Assembly: GCA_036186865.1 (NCBI GenBank)
Contig: AP025040.1
Span: 41,579,120 to 41,643,119, forward strand
Source of the DNA: Eustoma russellianum
Lineage: Eukaryota > Streptophyta > Magnoliopsida > Gentianales > Gentianaceae
Direction of reading: 5' to 3'
DNA length: 64,000 bases
How positions within the stretch are numbered: the stretch's first letter is position 1; every line of letters starts with the position of its first letter. Below the pieces are notes generated by a model that was given only the letters and a program-made list of their open reading frames with translations, searched no databases and was not told the DNA's origin. Both the position numbers and the translations under genes were made by a program. Positions 44,961 to 54,660 of this stretch are shown one piece after another.

Positions 44961-46848
44961 CCCCCCTCAAGGCCAACTTGCCATACATATTGAATCCTCC
45001 CAACATCCTCAGTAACTGGCTAATCCTCTTACTATCCAGAGCTTTAGTGAAGATGTCAGCCGACTGTAATTGAGTATGAACAGGCATCAGCTTGATTGTT
45101 CCATCCAAGACTTTGTCCCTCACCACATGACAATCAATCTCAATGTGCTTGGTTCTCTCATGGAACACTGGGTTTTCGGCAATGTGTAATGCACTCTTGC
45201 TATCACAAAATAATTCCACTGGTTCTTGCTCACGCAGTCCCAAATCTTTAGCCAGATACAACAGCCATTGAACTTCGCAAACTGCAAGTGCCATTGCTCT
45301 ATATTCAGCTTCTGCCGAAGATCTAGACACCGTTGTTTGTTTCTTAGCTCTCCACGAAATTAACGCTCCTCCCAGAAACATGCAATACCCAGTAATTGAC
45401 CTTCGGGTCTCATGGCACCCAGCCCAATCCGAGTTCATGTCTCCACTACTGGGAAAAAGCAATCCCTGGCCTATGGTCCCTTTCAGATACCTCAATAGCC
45501 TATGCCCAGTCTTCAAGTGATTTTCCGTTCGGCAATCAAGGAATTGGCTCAACTGTTGAACCATGTATGATATGTCTGGTCTAGTGATCGTTAAGTAAAT
45601 CAACTTTCTAACCAGCTTCCTATAGTGTGTAACATCCTTCAACAAGCCTGAGTCATTATGCATGAGTTTCACATGACTCTCCATCGGGCTAATTGCTGGT
45701 TTGCATCCCAGAAATCCCATCTCCTCCAACAGTTCAGTCGTATATTTCCTTTGATTTATGCACATCCCTTTTTGTGATCTAGCAACTTCTATACCAAGAA
45801 AATATTTCAGATTTCCCAAGTTCTTGATCTGAAATTCTGAATCCAGCTTGTGCTTGATATCCTCAATTGCATCCAGATCTTCACAAGCAACAATAACGTC
45901 ATCCACATATATTAATAATACAAGTAAACTTCCTCTGGTTCCTTTTGTAAATAATGTGTAATCATTCCTTGACTGTACAAATCCCTGAGAAATCAAAAAC
46001 TTGGTTAACTTGGAGTTCCATTCTCGGCTTGCCTGCTTCAGTCCATATAAGGACTTTTGCAGTTTGCATACGAGCTGTGGCTCTGTCAATTTTATCCCTT
46101 GTGGAGGCACCATATATATCTCCTCATGAAGGTCCCCGTGTAGAAAGGCATTATTTACATCAAGTTGATGTACATGCCATCCATATCTAGCAACCACTGC
46201 CAACAGCATCCTAACAGTTGCCATCTTCGCTACCGGTGAAAATGTGTCTTGGTAATCCACCCCGTATTGTTGGGTATAGCCTTTAGCCACAAGTCTTGCT
46301 TTATATCTCTCTACTGATCCATCAGACTTGCGTTTTATCTTATATACCCATTTACAGCCTATGGGCTTCTTATTCTCAGGCAACGGAACCAGTTTCCAGG
46401 TGTTGTTATTTTCCAACGCCTCAATCTCCTCTTTCATAGCTAGCTGCCATTCAGGATCACCAGAGGTCTCTGCATAAGAACTAGGTTCTGTGTGTGTACT
46501 AATGTTCAATGCATAAGTTCTGTACTTAGGTGCCAGGAAATCAAAGGTGAGATATTTGTCTAAAGAGTGTGGTGTAGTATAAGACTGAGTTAGAAGCTTA
46601 CGATGATTGACAGATTGGGAAGTTGATGGCAGTGAGGTTTGACTGCAGCAATATTCTTGGAGGTACGAAGGTGTCTTTCTGACACGTTGAGGTTTGGAGA
46701 TAATTAGAGGAATGTCAATGGACTGAATAGGAATGTTTGAAGAGGTGTGATCAGGAATGTCATGTGGACTCTTGGTATGTGTGGATGGATGAGAAGAGTT
46801 GGGACTAGAATATTTGGTTGAAATAGGACTAGGTCGAGGTGAAGGCAT
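44911..46848 (-). CDS. copia-E pol: RT and RNase H, long open frame
   Basis: A 645-codon frame, open but cut off from upstream pol. The first roughly 130 residues are a Ser/Pro/Thr-rich linker. RT follows: NNTWKLVPLPENKKPIGCKW, RYKARLVAKGYTQQYG, QLDVNNAFLHGDL, LYGLKQASREWNSKL and the active site IYVDDVIVACED. RNase H follows with NSDWAGCHETRRSITGYC, SSAEAEYRAMA and FCDSKSALHIAEN; the segment before SDWAG is shorter than usual. The frame ends ADIFTKALDSKR and runs through the purine tract into the LTR. Confidence 0.88.
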   Translation of the reverse strand: MPSPRPSPISTKYSSPNSSHPSTHTKSPHDIPDHTSSNIPIQSIDIPLIISKPQRVRKTPSYLQEYCCSQTSLPSTSQSVNHRKLLTQSYTTPHSLDKYLTFDFLAPKYRTYALNISTHTEPSSYAETSGDPEWQLAMKEEIEALENNNTWKLVPLPENKKPIGCKWVYKIKRKSDGSVERYKARLVAKGYTQQYGVDYQDTFSPVAKMATVRMLLAVVARYGWHVHQLDVNNAFLHGDLHEEIYMVPPQGIKLTEPQLVCKLQKSLYGLKQASREWNSKLTKFLISQGFVQSRNDYTLFTKGTRGSLLVLLIYVDDVIVACEDLDAIEDIKHKLDSEFQIKNLGNLKYFLGIEVARSQKGMCINQRKYTTELLEEMGFLGCKPAISPMESHVKLMHNDSGLLKDVTHYRKLVRKLIYLTITRPDISYMVQQLSQFLDCRTENHLKTGHRLLRYLKGTIGQGLLFPSSGDMNSDWAGCHETRRSITGYCMFLGGALISWRAKKQTTVSRSSAEAEYRAMALAVCEVQWLLYLAKDLGLREQEPVELFCDSKSALHIAENPVFHERTKHIEIDCHVVRDKVLDGTIKLMPVHTQLQSADIFTKALDSKRISQLLRMLGGFNMYGKLALRGVLKVQTVQGMMTWWWR

Positions 46849-46955
46849 GGGATGAGAAAAAGATGTGGATTGTGCTTGTAACTCATCAATGGTGTTTTGT
46901 TGTTGTGCAGTTGGGGTTAAGGAAGGCTGTGAGGAAGGCTGTCGTACTGTATGTT

Positions 46956-47519
46956 CTATATTGGTTGGAGTTGTGGATTCTGCATTGTCATGTGTTGGGT
47001 GAAAGTATGCCCCCTAGTTGGCTGGTCAGATAAGTTGGCATTGTTATGGGTATGGCTCGGTATGTCTGTGGGTGTTGGCTGATCATAGGACAAAGGCTTG
47101 TCAGCAGTTGGAGAGGTAGAATAGCTGAAGGGAAAGATATGTTCAAGGAATTGAACATCTCTACTTATAAACACATCCATTGACTTTAAGTCTTGAACAA
47201 TGTACCCTTTTGTATTATAAGAAAGGCCCAATAATACGCACTTTCTAGCTCTAGGACTAAACTTGTCCTTGCCTGGGAGAATGTTGGTGGCATATGTGAG
47301 GCATCCGAATATTCTGAGGTTTTGATATGTAGGACTTTTCTGGTATAAGAGGTCAAATGGGGTGTGATGATGCAAGATTGGGGATGGAGTGATGTTAATT
47401 AGATGTGCAGCGTGCTGCACAGAGAACCCCCAGTATATGATAGGCAGGTTGGATTGGAACATCAAGGCTCTGGCTACTGAAAGAAGATGTTGGTGTTTCC
47501 TTTCAACGATCCCGTTTTG
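46956..47519 (-). pseudogene. copia-E pol: integrase C-terminal part
   Basis: After the stop at 47520-47522 the sequence reads QNGIVERKHQHLLSVARAL (catalytic Glu), HTPFDLLYQKSPTYQNLRIF and FISRDVQFLEHIFPFSY, then a Pro/Thr-rich linker to 46956. The next frame is offset, so a frameshift lies between 46848 and 46956. Confidence 0.86.
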
Positions 47520-47980
47520 TTAGGGGGTATAGGTGCAGCTTGTTTGGTGTTGGATGCCTTTCTCTGCATAGTATGAATTCATTTTGAATTCAACTCCATT
47601 TTCTGTTCTTGTGGATTTGATAGACTTGTTAAAATGAACAGACACAAAAGCATAAAAACTCTGGATAACATTTCTGATTTCAGATTTGGCTTTCAACAGA
47701 TAAATCCAGCAAAATCTGGTATGATCATCAACTATAGTGAGGAAGTATTTTTGATTGTACATAGTTGGGTGTTTATAAGGACCCCAAATATCCATATGCA
47801 AAAGGTCAAAAGGAAAATGAGTTACAGAATTTGAGATTGAAAACGCATTCGTTTCTGCTTTGCTAAAGGGCATATGCTACAAGTGCTAACATCTTGTAAT
47901 ACGGACACTTGAGGATCAATCTTATGGATTTCAGACATCCTGGAACCAGCAGGATGTCCAAGTCTCGAATGCCATAAGTC
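47520..47980 (-). pseudogene. copia-E pol: integrase N-terminal part and core
   Basis: Zinc-binding start LWHSRLGHPAGSRMSEIHK and CSICPLAKQKR lie near 47970-47853. A frameshift near 47850 leads to HFPFDLLHMDIWGPY (first Asp), VDDHTRFCWIY and STRTENGVEF, where the second catalytic Asp reads Glu (usual RSDNGxEF). The frame stops at TAA 47520-47522, where the motif YTPQQNG is expected (CAA to TAA). Confidence 0.85.
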
Positions 47981-48466
47981 TTATTTAGAGAGAGAGATTG
48001 AACATGACTGGATGGTGGAAGAAGAGGGAAGATCTTTATCGTAGCATGGCTGAGATTGTCCGGGTAAAAGATATAGGCCTTGGTTCACTTTAGCTAAACC
48101 AATCCTCCTCTTGGTCATATGGTCCTGAAGAATACAATTGTTTGAATGAAAGTACACGTCAATTTCACCAGACCGTGTCAACTTGCTCAGTGACAACAAA
48201 TTGAAAGCAAACGAGGGTGCATGTAGGACATGACAGAGTGTGATATGTGCACTGATCTTAACTGTGCCTATATGAGCAACAGCAGCACACTGCTTGTTGG
48301 GCAATTTTACTGACATGGAATTTACTGGATGATAAGAATCAAAGACTGAAAGGGAGGAACATATATGGTCAGTAGCACCCGAGTCAAGAACCCATACAAT
48401 TGAAGATTGGCAACACACATTACCTTTTTCCTTACCAGAAACCTTGGTGAGCTGAGCTGACATCAC
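47981..48466 (-). pseudogene. copia-E protease
   Basis: Aspartic protease with intact motif VWVLDSGATDHICSS near residues 25-39, then HIGTVKISAHITLCHVLHAP and FAFNLLSLSKL. The domain is complete, but a TAA separates it from integrase just after QSCSISLSK, and gag is in another frame. Confidence 0.87.
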
Positions 48467-48529
48467 AACATGATAATCTCTTGAGCCACCAGTCTCTCCT
48501 TGGTTTGGTTTTGCTCTCTCCTTATACTC

Positions 48530-49720
48530 CTACAGCATGCTCATTAGCTGGGTGTACTGATCATGGGTCAGGTTGGGGCCAGCCTGCTGTGCTGCACCAC
48601 CAATACTTTCACTGCTTGCATCATTGAATTGACTACCGTCGTACTCATTTTTATCAAATCTTCCAGACTCTATTTCACCAGTTCCATCATTACTTACGCA
48701 ATTAGCCTGGCTTCTTGGTTTGTAACCATGGGGGTACCCATACTTATTGTAACATCTGTCAACCGTGTGACCCAGCATGTTACAGTGTGTGCACATTGGC
48801 ACTTTGGCATTACCCTGCCCATTTATTCCATAATCCTTCTTGAAGCCCCTGCCAGAGGACTTGTGCCATCCTGAACCAGCACCACCACCATTCCCTGGTC
48901 TAGGCATATAGTCACTGTACTTGCCATTGTTATTAACATTCATAACAAGAGTGGGATTGTTAACAAACTGGTTCTGATTGCCTGAACAATTCAACTTCCT
49001 TTCAAGCTTCACAGCCATGGAAAATGTAGTTTTAAGGTCAGGCAGGGGAACAGATAGTAAAACTTGTGATTTCACGGGTTCAAATTCATCATTAAGGCCT
49101 TTAATGAATTTGATGACATAGTCATCCTGCACAAACTTATTAATTTGGCTGGTTACGTTACAAGTGCATCGATTACAGGTGCAACTAGGTACAGATCTAA
49201 GCACCATCAATTCTTCCCACACATCCTTCAGCCTTGTATAGTATTCAGTAACCAAAGACTCACCTTGTTTTATGCCATAGAACTGCTCCTGCAGGTCAGA
49301 TAATCTGAAAGCATCCGCGTTCCCATATCTGTGTTCCAGATCACTCCAAATATCGATCACGTTGTCAAACCATATCACGCTCTGTCCGATTGAAGGAATA
49401 ACAGAGTTCACAATCCATGACGCCACCATATTATTCGCTTTGCTCCACGCTGCGTACCTTCGACTTCCTTCTGCAGGCTCAACGATGGCTCCAGTAATAA
49501 AGCCTGTCTTGTTTTTCGATTCCAAGGCTATTCTAAACGTCCTACTCCATCCGTGATAGTTATTTCCATCCAATAGTGGCTGTACAAGGATGAGCGACGG
49601 ACTGTCACTCGGATGAATATAAAATGGATCATCATATGGATCAATGGCTCCCGCAACATTGGGGCTACTAGAGGTACTAGGAGAGTGCGCATCTGAATTC
49701 ATGAATGTGCCAAAATTCAT
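48530..49720 (-). CDS. gag: copia-E gag, open frame
   Basis: About 396 codons from ATG at 49720, the first ATG of the frame and only about 16 bases after the primer site. The N-terminus is the Retrotran_gag_3 type (DPYDDPFYIHPSDSPSLILV, GNNYHGWSRTFRIALESKNK). The middle matches UBN2-type capsid (WSDLEHRYGNADAFRLSDLQ) with a CTCNRCTC cysteine cluster. A CCHC knuckle (CTHCNMLGHTVDRC) lies near residue 315. It forms the particle and binds RNA in the cytoplasm. It looks intact to its stop at 48530. Confidence 0.88.
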   Translation of the reverse strand: MNFGTFMNSDAHSPSTSSSPNVAGAIDPYDDPFYIHPSDSPSLILVQPLLDGNNYHGWSRTFRIALESKNKTGFITGAIVEPAEGSRRYAAWSKANNMVASWIVNSVIPSIGQSVIWFDNVIDIWSDLEHRYGNADAFRLSDLQEQFYGIKQGESLVTEYYTRLKDVWEELMVLRSVPSCTCNRCTCNVTSQINKFVQDDYVIKFIKGLNDEFEPVKSQVLLSVPLPDLKTTFSMAVKLERKLNCSGNQNQFVNNPTLVMNVNNNGKYSDYMPRPGNGGGAGSGWHKSSGRGFKKDYGINGQGNAKVPMCTHCNMLGHTVDRCYNKYGYPHGYKPRSQANCVSNDGTGEIESGRFDKNEYDGSQFNDASSESIGGAAQQAGPNLTHDQYTQLMSML

Positions 49721-49735
49721 TCGTAACTGAGACAA

Positions 49736-49748
49736 GGCTCTGATACCA
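49736..49748 (-). other. copia-E primer binding site
   Basis: The minus strand reads TGGTATCAGAGCC immediately after the LTR, a full match to the initiator tRNA-Met complement. Confidence 0.92.
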
Positions 49749-50329
49749 TGTGAAAAATATAGAGATCAAAGGTTCTGCAATTCAGTTGTGTGAATTGCAG
49801 TCAAACTCAACTTGAGCAACAAGAACACCAAGCTCAAGAACTACACAGACTCAAGAGCGAATCAACACAACAACACGATTGGAATGCAGAAGAGATACAC
49901 TATAGGGATTATTGAAATATTAGAGAGAGAAAACCAGAGGAATTGAGGAAGAAATCTGAAATCCCCATTATGATTCAAGCAACGAACAGAGAGAGTACAA
50001 AAGGGAGAAGGGGACTGCTTACAAAATAACTGCCAGCCTTGAATTTACAAGAAAGCCCTCATTTACAGTTAGAACCAATATTAACTAAAAGGGCAAAAAC
50101 GTCATTTCACATTATTTAAAACTTCCCGCTCAGTCTCCTTCTTCTTCTTCCAGCTTCTTCTTCTTCTCCGCATATCTGCTCGCTCCACTTTATTGATCCC
50201 ACTACTTCTCAACCAACACGCAAGCTTTGCGTTCTTCCTCTTCCTTGTTCTGACGGATATACTCTTCAACCTTTGTCACCTCCACCACCATGTGGCTCAT
50301 CATCCCCTGAACAGTTTGCACTTTCAACA
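49749..50329 (-). repeat. copia-E 5' LTR (581 bp)
   Basis: TGTGAAAAATATAGAG to CACTTTCAACA, almost identical to 44390-44960. The outer flank is GATTG. Confidence 0.94.
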
Positions 50330-51100
50330 GATTGTTTAGAGCTTGACCTATTAGATCAAAGCTGAAGCCAATGTCTTGTAACAATTATACTTCATTTTTG
50401 GTAGCAATGATATATATGAAAAGAAAATCAAACTAACTGAATATCGTTATGCTCATTTCTTTAAGATTGTGCTCGTTTCTTTAGTTACGACTTTTATTCT
50501 TATTGATCAATTTTTTCCCTATAAACTTTATTTTTACTTTAGCACTTTAGTATACAATGGGACTTATATGAATATCTGTTAATATAGTGCAAAACCTTCA
50601 TTTTATTTTATTTTACTTCTTTCGTATTATTTTTGACTCAATTCTTATCAGATGCATTTTCTTAATCAATTTCCTTATATTTACTTTTCCTACTTTTTCT
50701 TCATATTTTAACAAATACTGGCCATAGAGTCAAAAAGAAACAGTAAGATAAGAAATATTTTTTTTCTACTACAACATTTTTACGAAGACAAAGAATTAAG
50801 TTGTCTACATTACCTTTTTTTCATGATAAAACCAGTTCTCTGAGCGAAATAGATACCTCAACGCTACAATACTTGCTGAAATTTTTTAATCAAGCCTTAA
50901 GTTTGACTATAACCCCTTGTTTATTCTTTTGGCCGAATTCATCATTAAATTTCTTGTGAACCATTTCAGTCTTTCATCTTTCAAACTCGGACCTTTAAAT
51001 CACTAGCGAAAAAGAATTGTTCTTTTTTTAACTGAAATGTATTTAAGTACCGAAGCTCTTGTCGGGTAAAAAACACTAGAGACACAAAAGAATTAATTTG
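50330..51100 (-). other. low-repeat flank with possible host-gene exons
   Basis: Two short coding-like blocks lie on the minus strand. 50814-50875 reads SIVALRYLFRSENWFYHEKK between TTTCAG and AAG/GTAATG splice-like sites. Near 50385-50335, removing copia-E and one target copy leaves LQDIGFSFDLIGQALNN continuing as LAALSFYKG to a GTATGT donor at 44359. I do not recognise the protein, and the exon phases do not join cleanly. This may be a decayed host gene or a captured fragment. Confidence 0.3.
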
Positions 51101-51332
51101 AGAAAGGAGATGACTAAAAGGATGTTCTCGGTGCAATAGGATTCTGCGATTGCGTAGGGTCCGGGAGGAGTCATGTCACTTAGCGATCTGATGCAATAGG
51201 ATTCTGCGATTGCGTAGGGTCCGGGAGGAGCCATGTCACTTAGCGATCTGATGTATACAGCTTTACTCTATATTTTGTACAAAAGACTGTTTCCACAGCT
51301 CGAACACATGACCTCAGAAAGGAGATGACTAA
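51101..51332 (-). mobile_element. Au-like SINE, 5'-truncated, with 17-bp target duplications
   Basis: Body 51118-51315, flanked by perfect repeats AGAAAGGAGATGACTAA (51101-51117, 51316-51332). Read minus, it starts near the tRNA-type B box (GTTCGAGCTGTGGAAACAG), continues like the plant Au SINE (GGACCCTACGCA, TTGCACCGAG) and ends in TTTT. The A box is missing. An internal 60-bp unit is duplicated in tandem (51132-51191, 51192-51251), one base different. Confidence 0.75.
51132..51251. repeat. 60-bp direct tandem duplication inside the SINE
   Basis: Two head-to-tail units (GCAATAGGATTCTGCG...), exact period 60, differing only T/C before CATGTCACT as far as I can see. They lie wholly within the Au-like SINE. 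Confidence 0.9.
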
Positions 51333-51399
51333 TCCCGAGAGAAGACGTATGCATAAATTGTATCACTATAACGTAAATTTTTTACTCTCTAAGCAAAAA

Positions 51400-51429
51400 T
51401 GTTATAACCCGTATCTTAGGGGTAAGGAA

Positions 51430-51471
<42 letters not shown>

Positions 51472-52554
51472 CTATATAAAAACACACACACACGGCTGGA
51501 AGGAAAAGAAATAAAAGAAAAAGAACCTAGAATTCTAAGCATAGTAGGAGAAGAAGAAAAGATAAAATTCTATACAAAACACAACTCCTAATTATACTAG
51601 AACTATGATAACCTAAGTTTACTAGGATACTAATTATACACATCTGATAAGACCAAAACCCACCTGCTCGGACAGGACAAGGATTCTCAAGTTGGTCAAT
51701 AACAGTCAACGTAAGACGCTTCAGTCAATTGACCTTTCAGCCGCAGCATCAGACGAGACGAATCGTATAAGGCTATCTCACTTCTTGGTCAGCTCGGGAT
51801 ATTGTACCCCTGCTCGGGGAGATACTTGTTTTTGGCCAGCTCCAGCAAGTAGATACTCAACTATCAGATAAGCAATGCATAACTTCCCAAGGACTCAGGT
51901 TCTGTTCGGTCTCAAACGTCCTCGGCCTCAGCTTCCAGACGGCCTCGGCTTCAGCCTCGGCTTCTTATGGGTTTTTGCCTCTAAAATAACTCAGCTAGTT
52001 CAGACCAGATATTTATTAACAGCTGTCTGAGACCTACCAAGACACTTCTCCAGACTTTTTCCAGGTGTCAAGCGTAGCCCAGTTCAAAGAGTGAAGAGTC
52101 ACTGTCGCCGCACCCTACGTGTCATAGTCTACCACTTCGCACATACATTTGTCTAATCACACTGCACACATACGGCAGACTATCCCTCCTGCACACGCAA
52201 TGGTCCTATCATCGGGCAGAAGGATTAGTCAAATCATCTTGATGCATAAAAGGCTGAGAGGACGGAAGAAAAGGGGGGGAGCTTTTGATCTTCTTTCTCG
52301 TGGTAAAGGGAGAAAACAAATTTTCATCACAAAACAACACATCAAAACTCTTTAAATATCAAAATACTCTTGAGAGAATAGTCCAAACTGACTTGAGCAT
52401 TGGAGGGTTTAACCCAGGGTCGTAACCTCAGGACCTCTGATTTTGTTTCTTGAGCAGGACAGTGAACAAGACTAGAACTGGATCAAGAACGGGAAGCTGA
52501 TGGTGTAACCCTTTCGGATCATCTTTGATCCCTGGTGAAGATTCGACTTCATCA
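51400..52554 (+). repeat. candidate 5' LTR of the Tat-like element
   Basis: It starts TGTTATAACCCGTAT and ends CGACTTCATCA directly before the primer site. It contains an AT dinucleotide run (about 51433-51466), an AC run (51481-51494), GC-richer CTCGGCYTC repeats near 51920-51965, and a purine/AG-rich 3' third. The start is judged from the TG motif alone; there is no second LTR to compare. Confidence 0.6.
51433..51466. repeat. AT dinucleotide microsatellite
   Basis: An uninterrupted AT run of about 17 units, with a CA run shortly after at 51481-51494. Confidence 0.95.
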
Positions 52555-52556
52555 AG

Positions 52557-52573
52557 TGGCACTAGAAGGAGGG
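52557..52573 (+). other. primer binding site of the Tat-like element
   Basis: TGGCACTAGAAGGAGGG begins two bases after the LTR end. TGGCGCTAGAAGGAGGG-type sites occur in plant Tat-lineage elements; this copy differs at one base. The tRNA is not identified. Confidence 0.55.
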
Positions 52574-52632
52574 CATGCACCTCCATCTCCCTTTCTATGT
52601 GACTATCCTACAAATCATCAGTAGAAGATGGA

Positions 52633-52951
52633 TAAAAAAGAATAGTCAGGGGCCAAGCGACCTATGACACCCAGAAGACACCGGTGTTCTCCACGGCCCC
52701 AGTCAGAATAGGGTTCTCCAGGTCCAGCAGAATCCTCAACCCCCGTTGCTAACTTCACCTATGAGGAACATAGGAGGGCTATTCAATATGTCGCCCGAAA
52801 TCCTAATGTGTTCCAGGCGGTGGTGAGAGAAATGAAGGGAAAAGTACCCGTCGCTAGACCCAACAGGCTTTATCCCAGTGACTCACTCCTCTGCCTTATG
52901 GATATAAAAGGATCTAAATTGGCAGTTACAAGGGAAACCTGGGCCATATAG
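52633..52951 (+). pseudogene. gag-like N-terminal stub of the Tat-like element
   Basis: A decayed frame begins near ATG 52630 with stops. 52739-52951 is open and reads FTYEEHRRAIQYVARNPNVF, ending at TAG. Position after the primer site suggests a gag start. No capsid or zinc knuckle follows. Confidence 0.4.
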
Positions 52952-53635
52952 TCTCATCTCGGATGTTACAAATGATGTCTCAGTCAAAGCATCTCAGCTC
53001 GACCTAATTAGAAACAGGCACTTAGCTTCAAAACTCTCGAGTTAAATTGGGCAAGTTGTTGCCCATGACAGAATAGCCGAGCAGAGAAAGACACTGTCAC
53101 AAGCTCTGCGGCAACTAAAGACAGAATAATTCTAAGTTATTATCTCAAGACATTATTTAGCCTGTTCTCGGCTAAATCAGATCAAGTCTGTGGACTCAGC
53201 TAGATAGCTCAGCAGACCTCATCCACAGCTTATTCTTGGCTCGGCCCAGATAGAATAACAGGTTTATTATAAAACTTGCAGAGTTAGTTTATTTTTAATA
53301 AAACTGACTGCAGAGTTGGAATTTTCCAAGTGCAAAGCCAGTCCTGAATCTAGGCAATAACCAGTTTGAAGATAAGTTCAAGAAATGTTACTTAGCAAAA
53401 ATTCTGAACATGGAAGAGCAGAGCAGAATAAAGAGTTTAAATGTAAAAAGTAATCAACACTTAGAAATTTTATTGAAGTGTTCCAAGTACAAAAGATTAT
53501 ACAAAATCTACTCGGCCCTATTACAAGAAGATCCTAAATTACTCTTCAGCTTCCCTGAGATCTACTCCGTTCACAAATTTCTCAAACTGGGACTCAGAGT
53601 CCACTTCGGCAGTTAAATTATATAGTTCAGTGAGC
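52952..53635. other. non-coding stretch of the Tat-like element
   Basis: There are recurring CTCGGC, GCTCAGC and GACAGAATA words but no recognisable domain. A 68-codon ORF at 53410-53616 has no recognised similarity. Confidence 0.5.
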
Positions 53636-53667
53636 CAAGGATCTTCTTTATTTAATTGAGGGCAGAC

Positions 53668-54660
53668 CTACGAGCTGACATCAATAGCCTTGGTCTGACC
53701 CATCTGCATAACTGGGGTCTGAAGCACTAGCAAGTTCTCTTCAAAAAAGTTAGACTTCTTGAACTCAGCCACTGCTTCAATTTTTGCTTCGGCTAGTTGC
53801 TGAGTCAGGTCAGCTATACGCTGCTCCAAGTCTTTTTCTCGCTGCAGCCCGGTGTCCTTATTTTTCTGCAAGGACGCCACTTTAGAAGTTGCCTGCGCCA
53901 AGGAGGCCTTTAGGTCAGCATTCTTCTTCATCAGCACAACATTTCTACCTTCCAACTCATGTACTATAGAGTTGGAAGATGCCCATCTCAGGCCGGCCTC
54001 TTCTTTTTGTTGCTGAAGTTTGGAAACTTCTAACTTCAGCATAGCAACCTCCTTTTCCTGCTCGGTCATGACCTGAGAAGCGTCTTCCAATTCTTGAAGT
54101 TTAACCTGGAGGGCCTCCTTCAGCTCTCTGCCTCGATTAAGAAACTCCATCTGCTGGGCGCGGATCTGCTCAGTAAGAGCCAAAAAGTTAGCAAATTAAC
54201 TTGATCAAAAAAATACGCTAAAGAGACAGTTACTCACCAGGGCTAAGTTGCAGTAGTAAGCATCTTCCAGATGCTCTCAGGAGGCAGCAGAGAACCGCTG
54301 ACGATCCAAAGGAAGGGATCAGGTTATTCATCTTCCTTGCCGTAGCTAGGTTAGCCGCAGTATCCTGGTCGGAAATTTCACCCAGGATCAGCGTCGGCAT
54401 CTCTTTTTGAGGAGTTGGGATCTCGGCCTCTTGAACTGATAAGTTTTTGCCACGCCGTCTTTTCCTTAGACCGGAGTCCTCGGCTGTCTTAAAAACCTAC
54501 CCAGACTCAGCCTGAGTCGGGACCCAAGGAGATGTCTCGGCTCCCTCCTCCCTTGCCTTTGCAATTGGCAGATCTGAAACGAAATTTTACGGGGCAGGTT
54601 ATCCTTTAAACTAAAAAAGGCGAAGTATCAAAAGGTGGAATACCTGAACCAGCAGATTCA
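53668..54660 (-). pseudogene. antisense gene, 3' exons: NLS-like segment and coiled coil
   Basis: Read minus, from 54660: a short exon end, intron with donor CAG/GTATTCC (54645) and acceptor TTTCAG (about 54573), exon DLPIAKAREEGAETS with a stop, then a basic LRKRRRGK (NLS-like) near 54450. It runs to CTG/GTGAGT (donor near 54237), with acceptor GAGCAG near 54168. The last exon is long and heptad-rich (ELEDASQVMTEQEKEVAMLK, LEQRIADLTQQLAEAKIEAV), ending at 53668. It continues the 62927-64000 exons beyond Sire-A2. Confidence 0.65.

Larger units (their letters stand above)
44390..50329 (-). mobile_element. copia-E: nearly complete Ty1/copia element
   Basis: 5940 bp with TGTGAAA...TTCAACA ends and flanks GATCG (44385-44389) and GATTG (50330-50334), a 5-bp duplication with one change. 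Reading minus: 5' LTR, primer site, gag, protease, integrase, RT-RNase H, purine tract, 3' LTR. The two LTRs differ by few bases and small indels, so insertion is fairly recent. Pol is broken by two stops and at least one frameshift, so it is not autonomous. Confidence 0.94.

Noticed and set aside
51132..51251. Independent minisatellite
   Set aside because: Only two units, both within a SINE with clean target duplications.
53410..53616. 68-codon plus-strand ORF in the Tat-like element
   Set aside because: Short, no recognisable domain, no conserved neighbour; kept only as part of the non-coding stretch.
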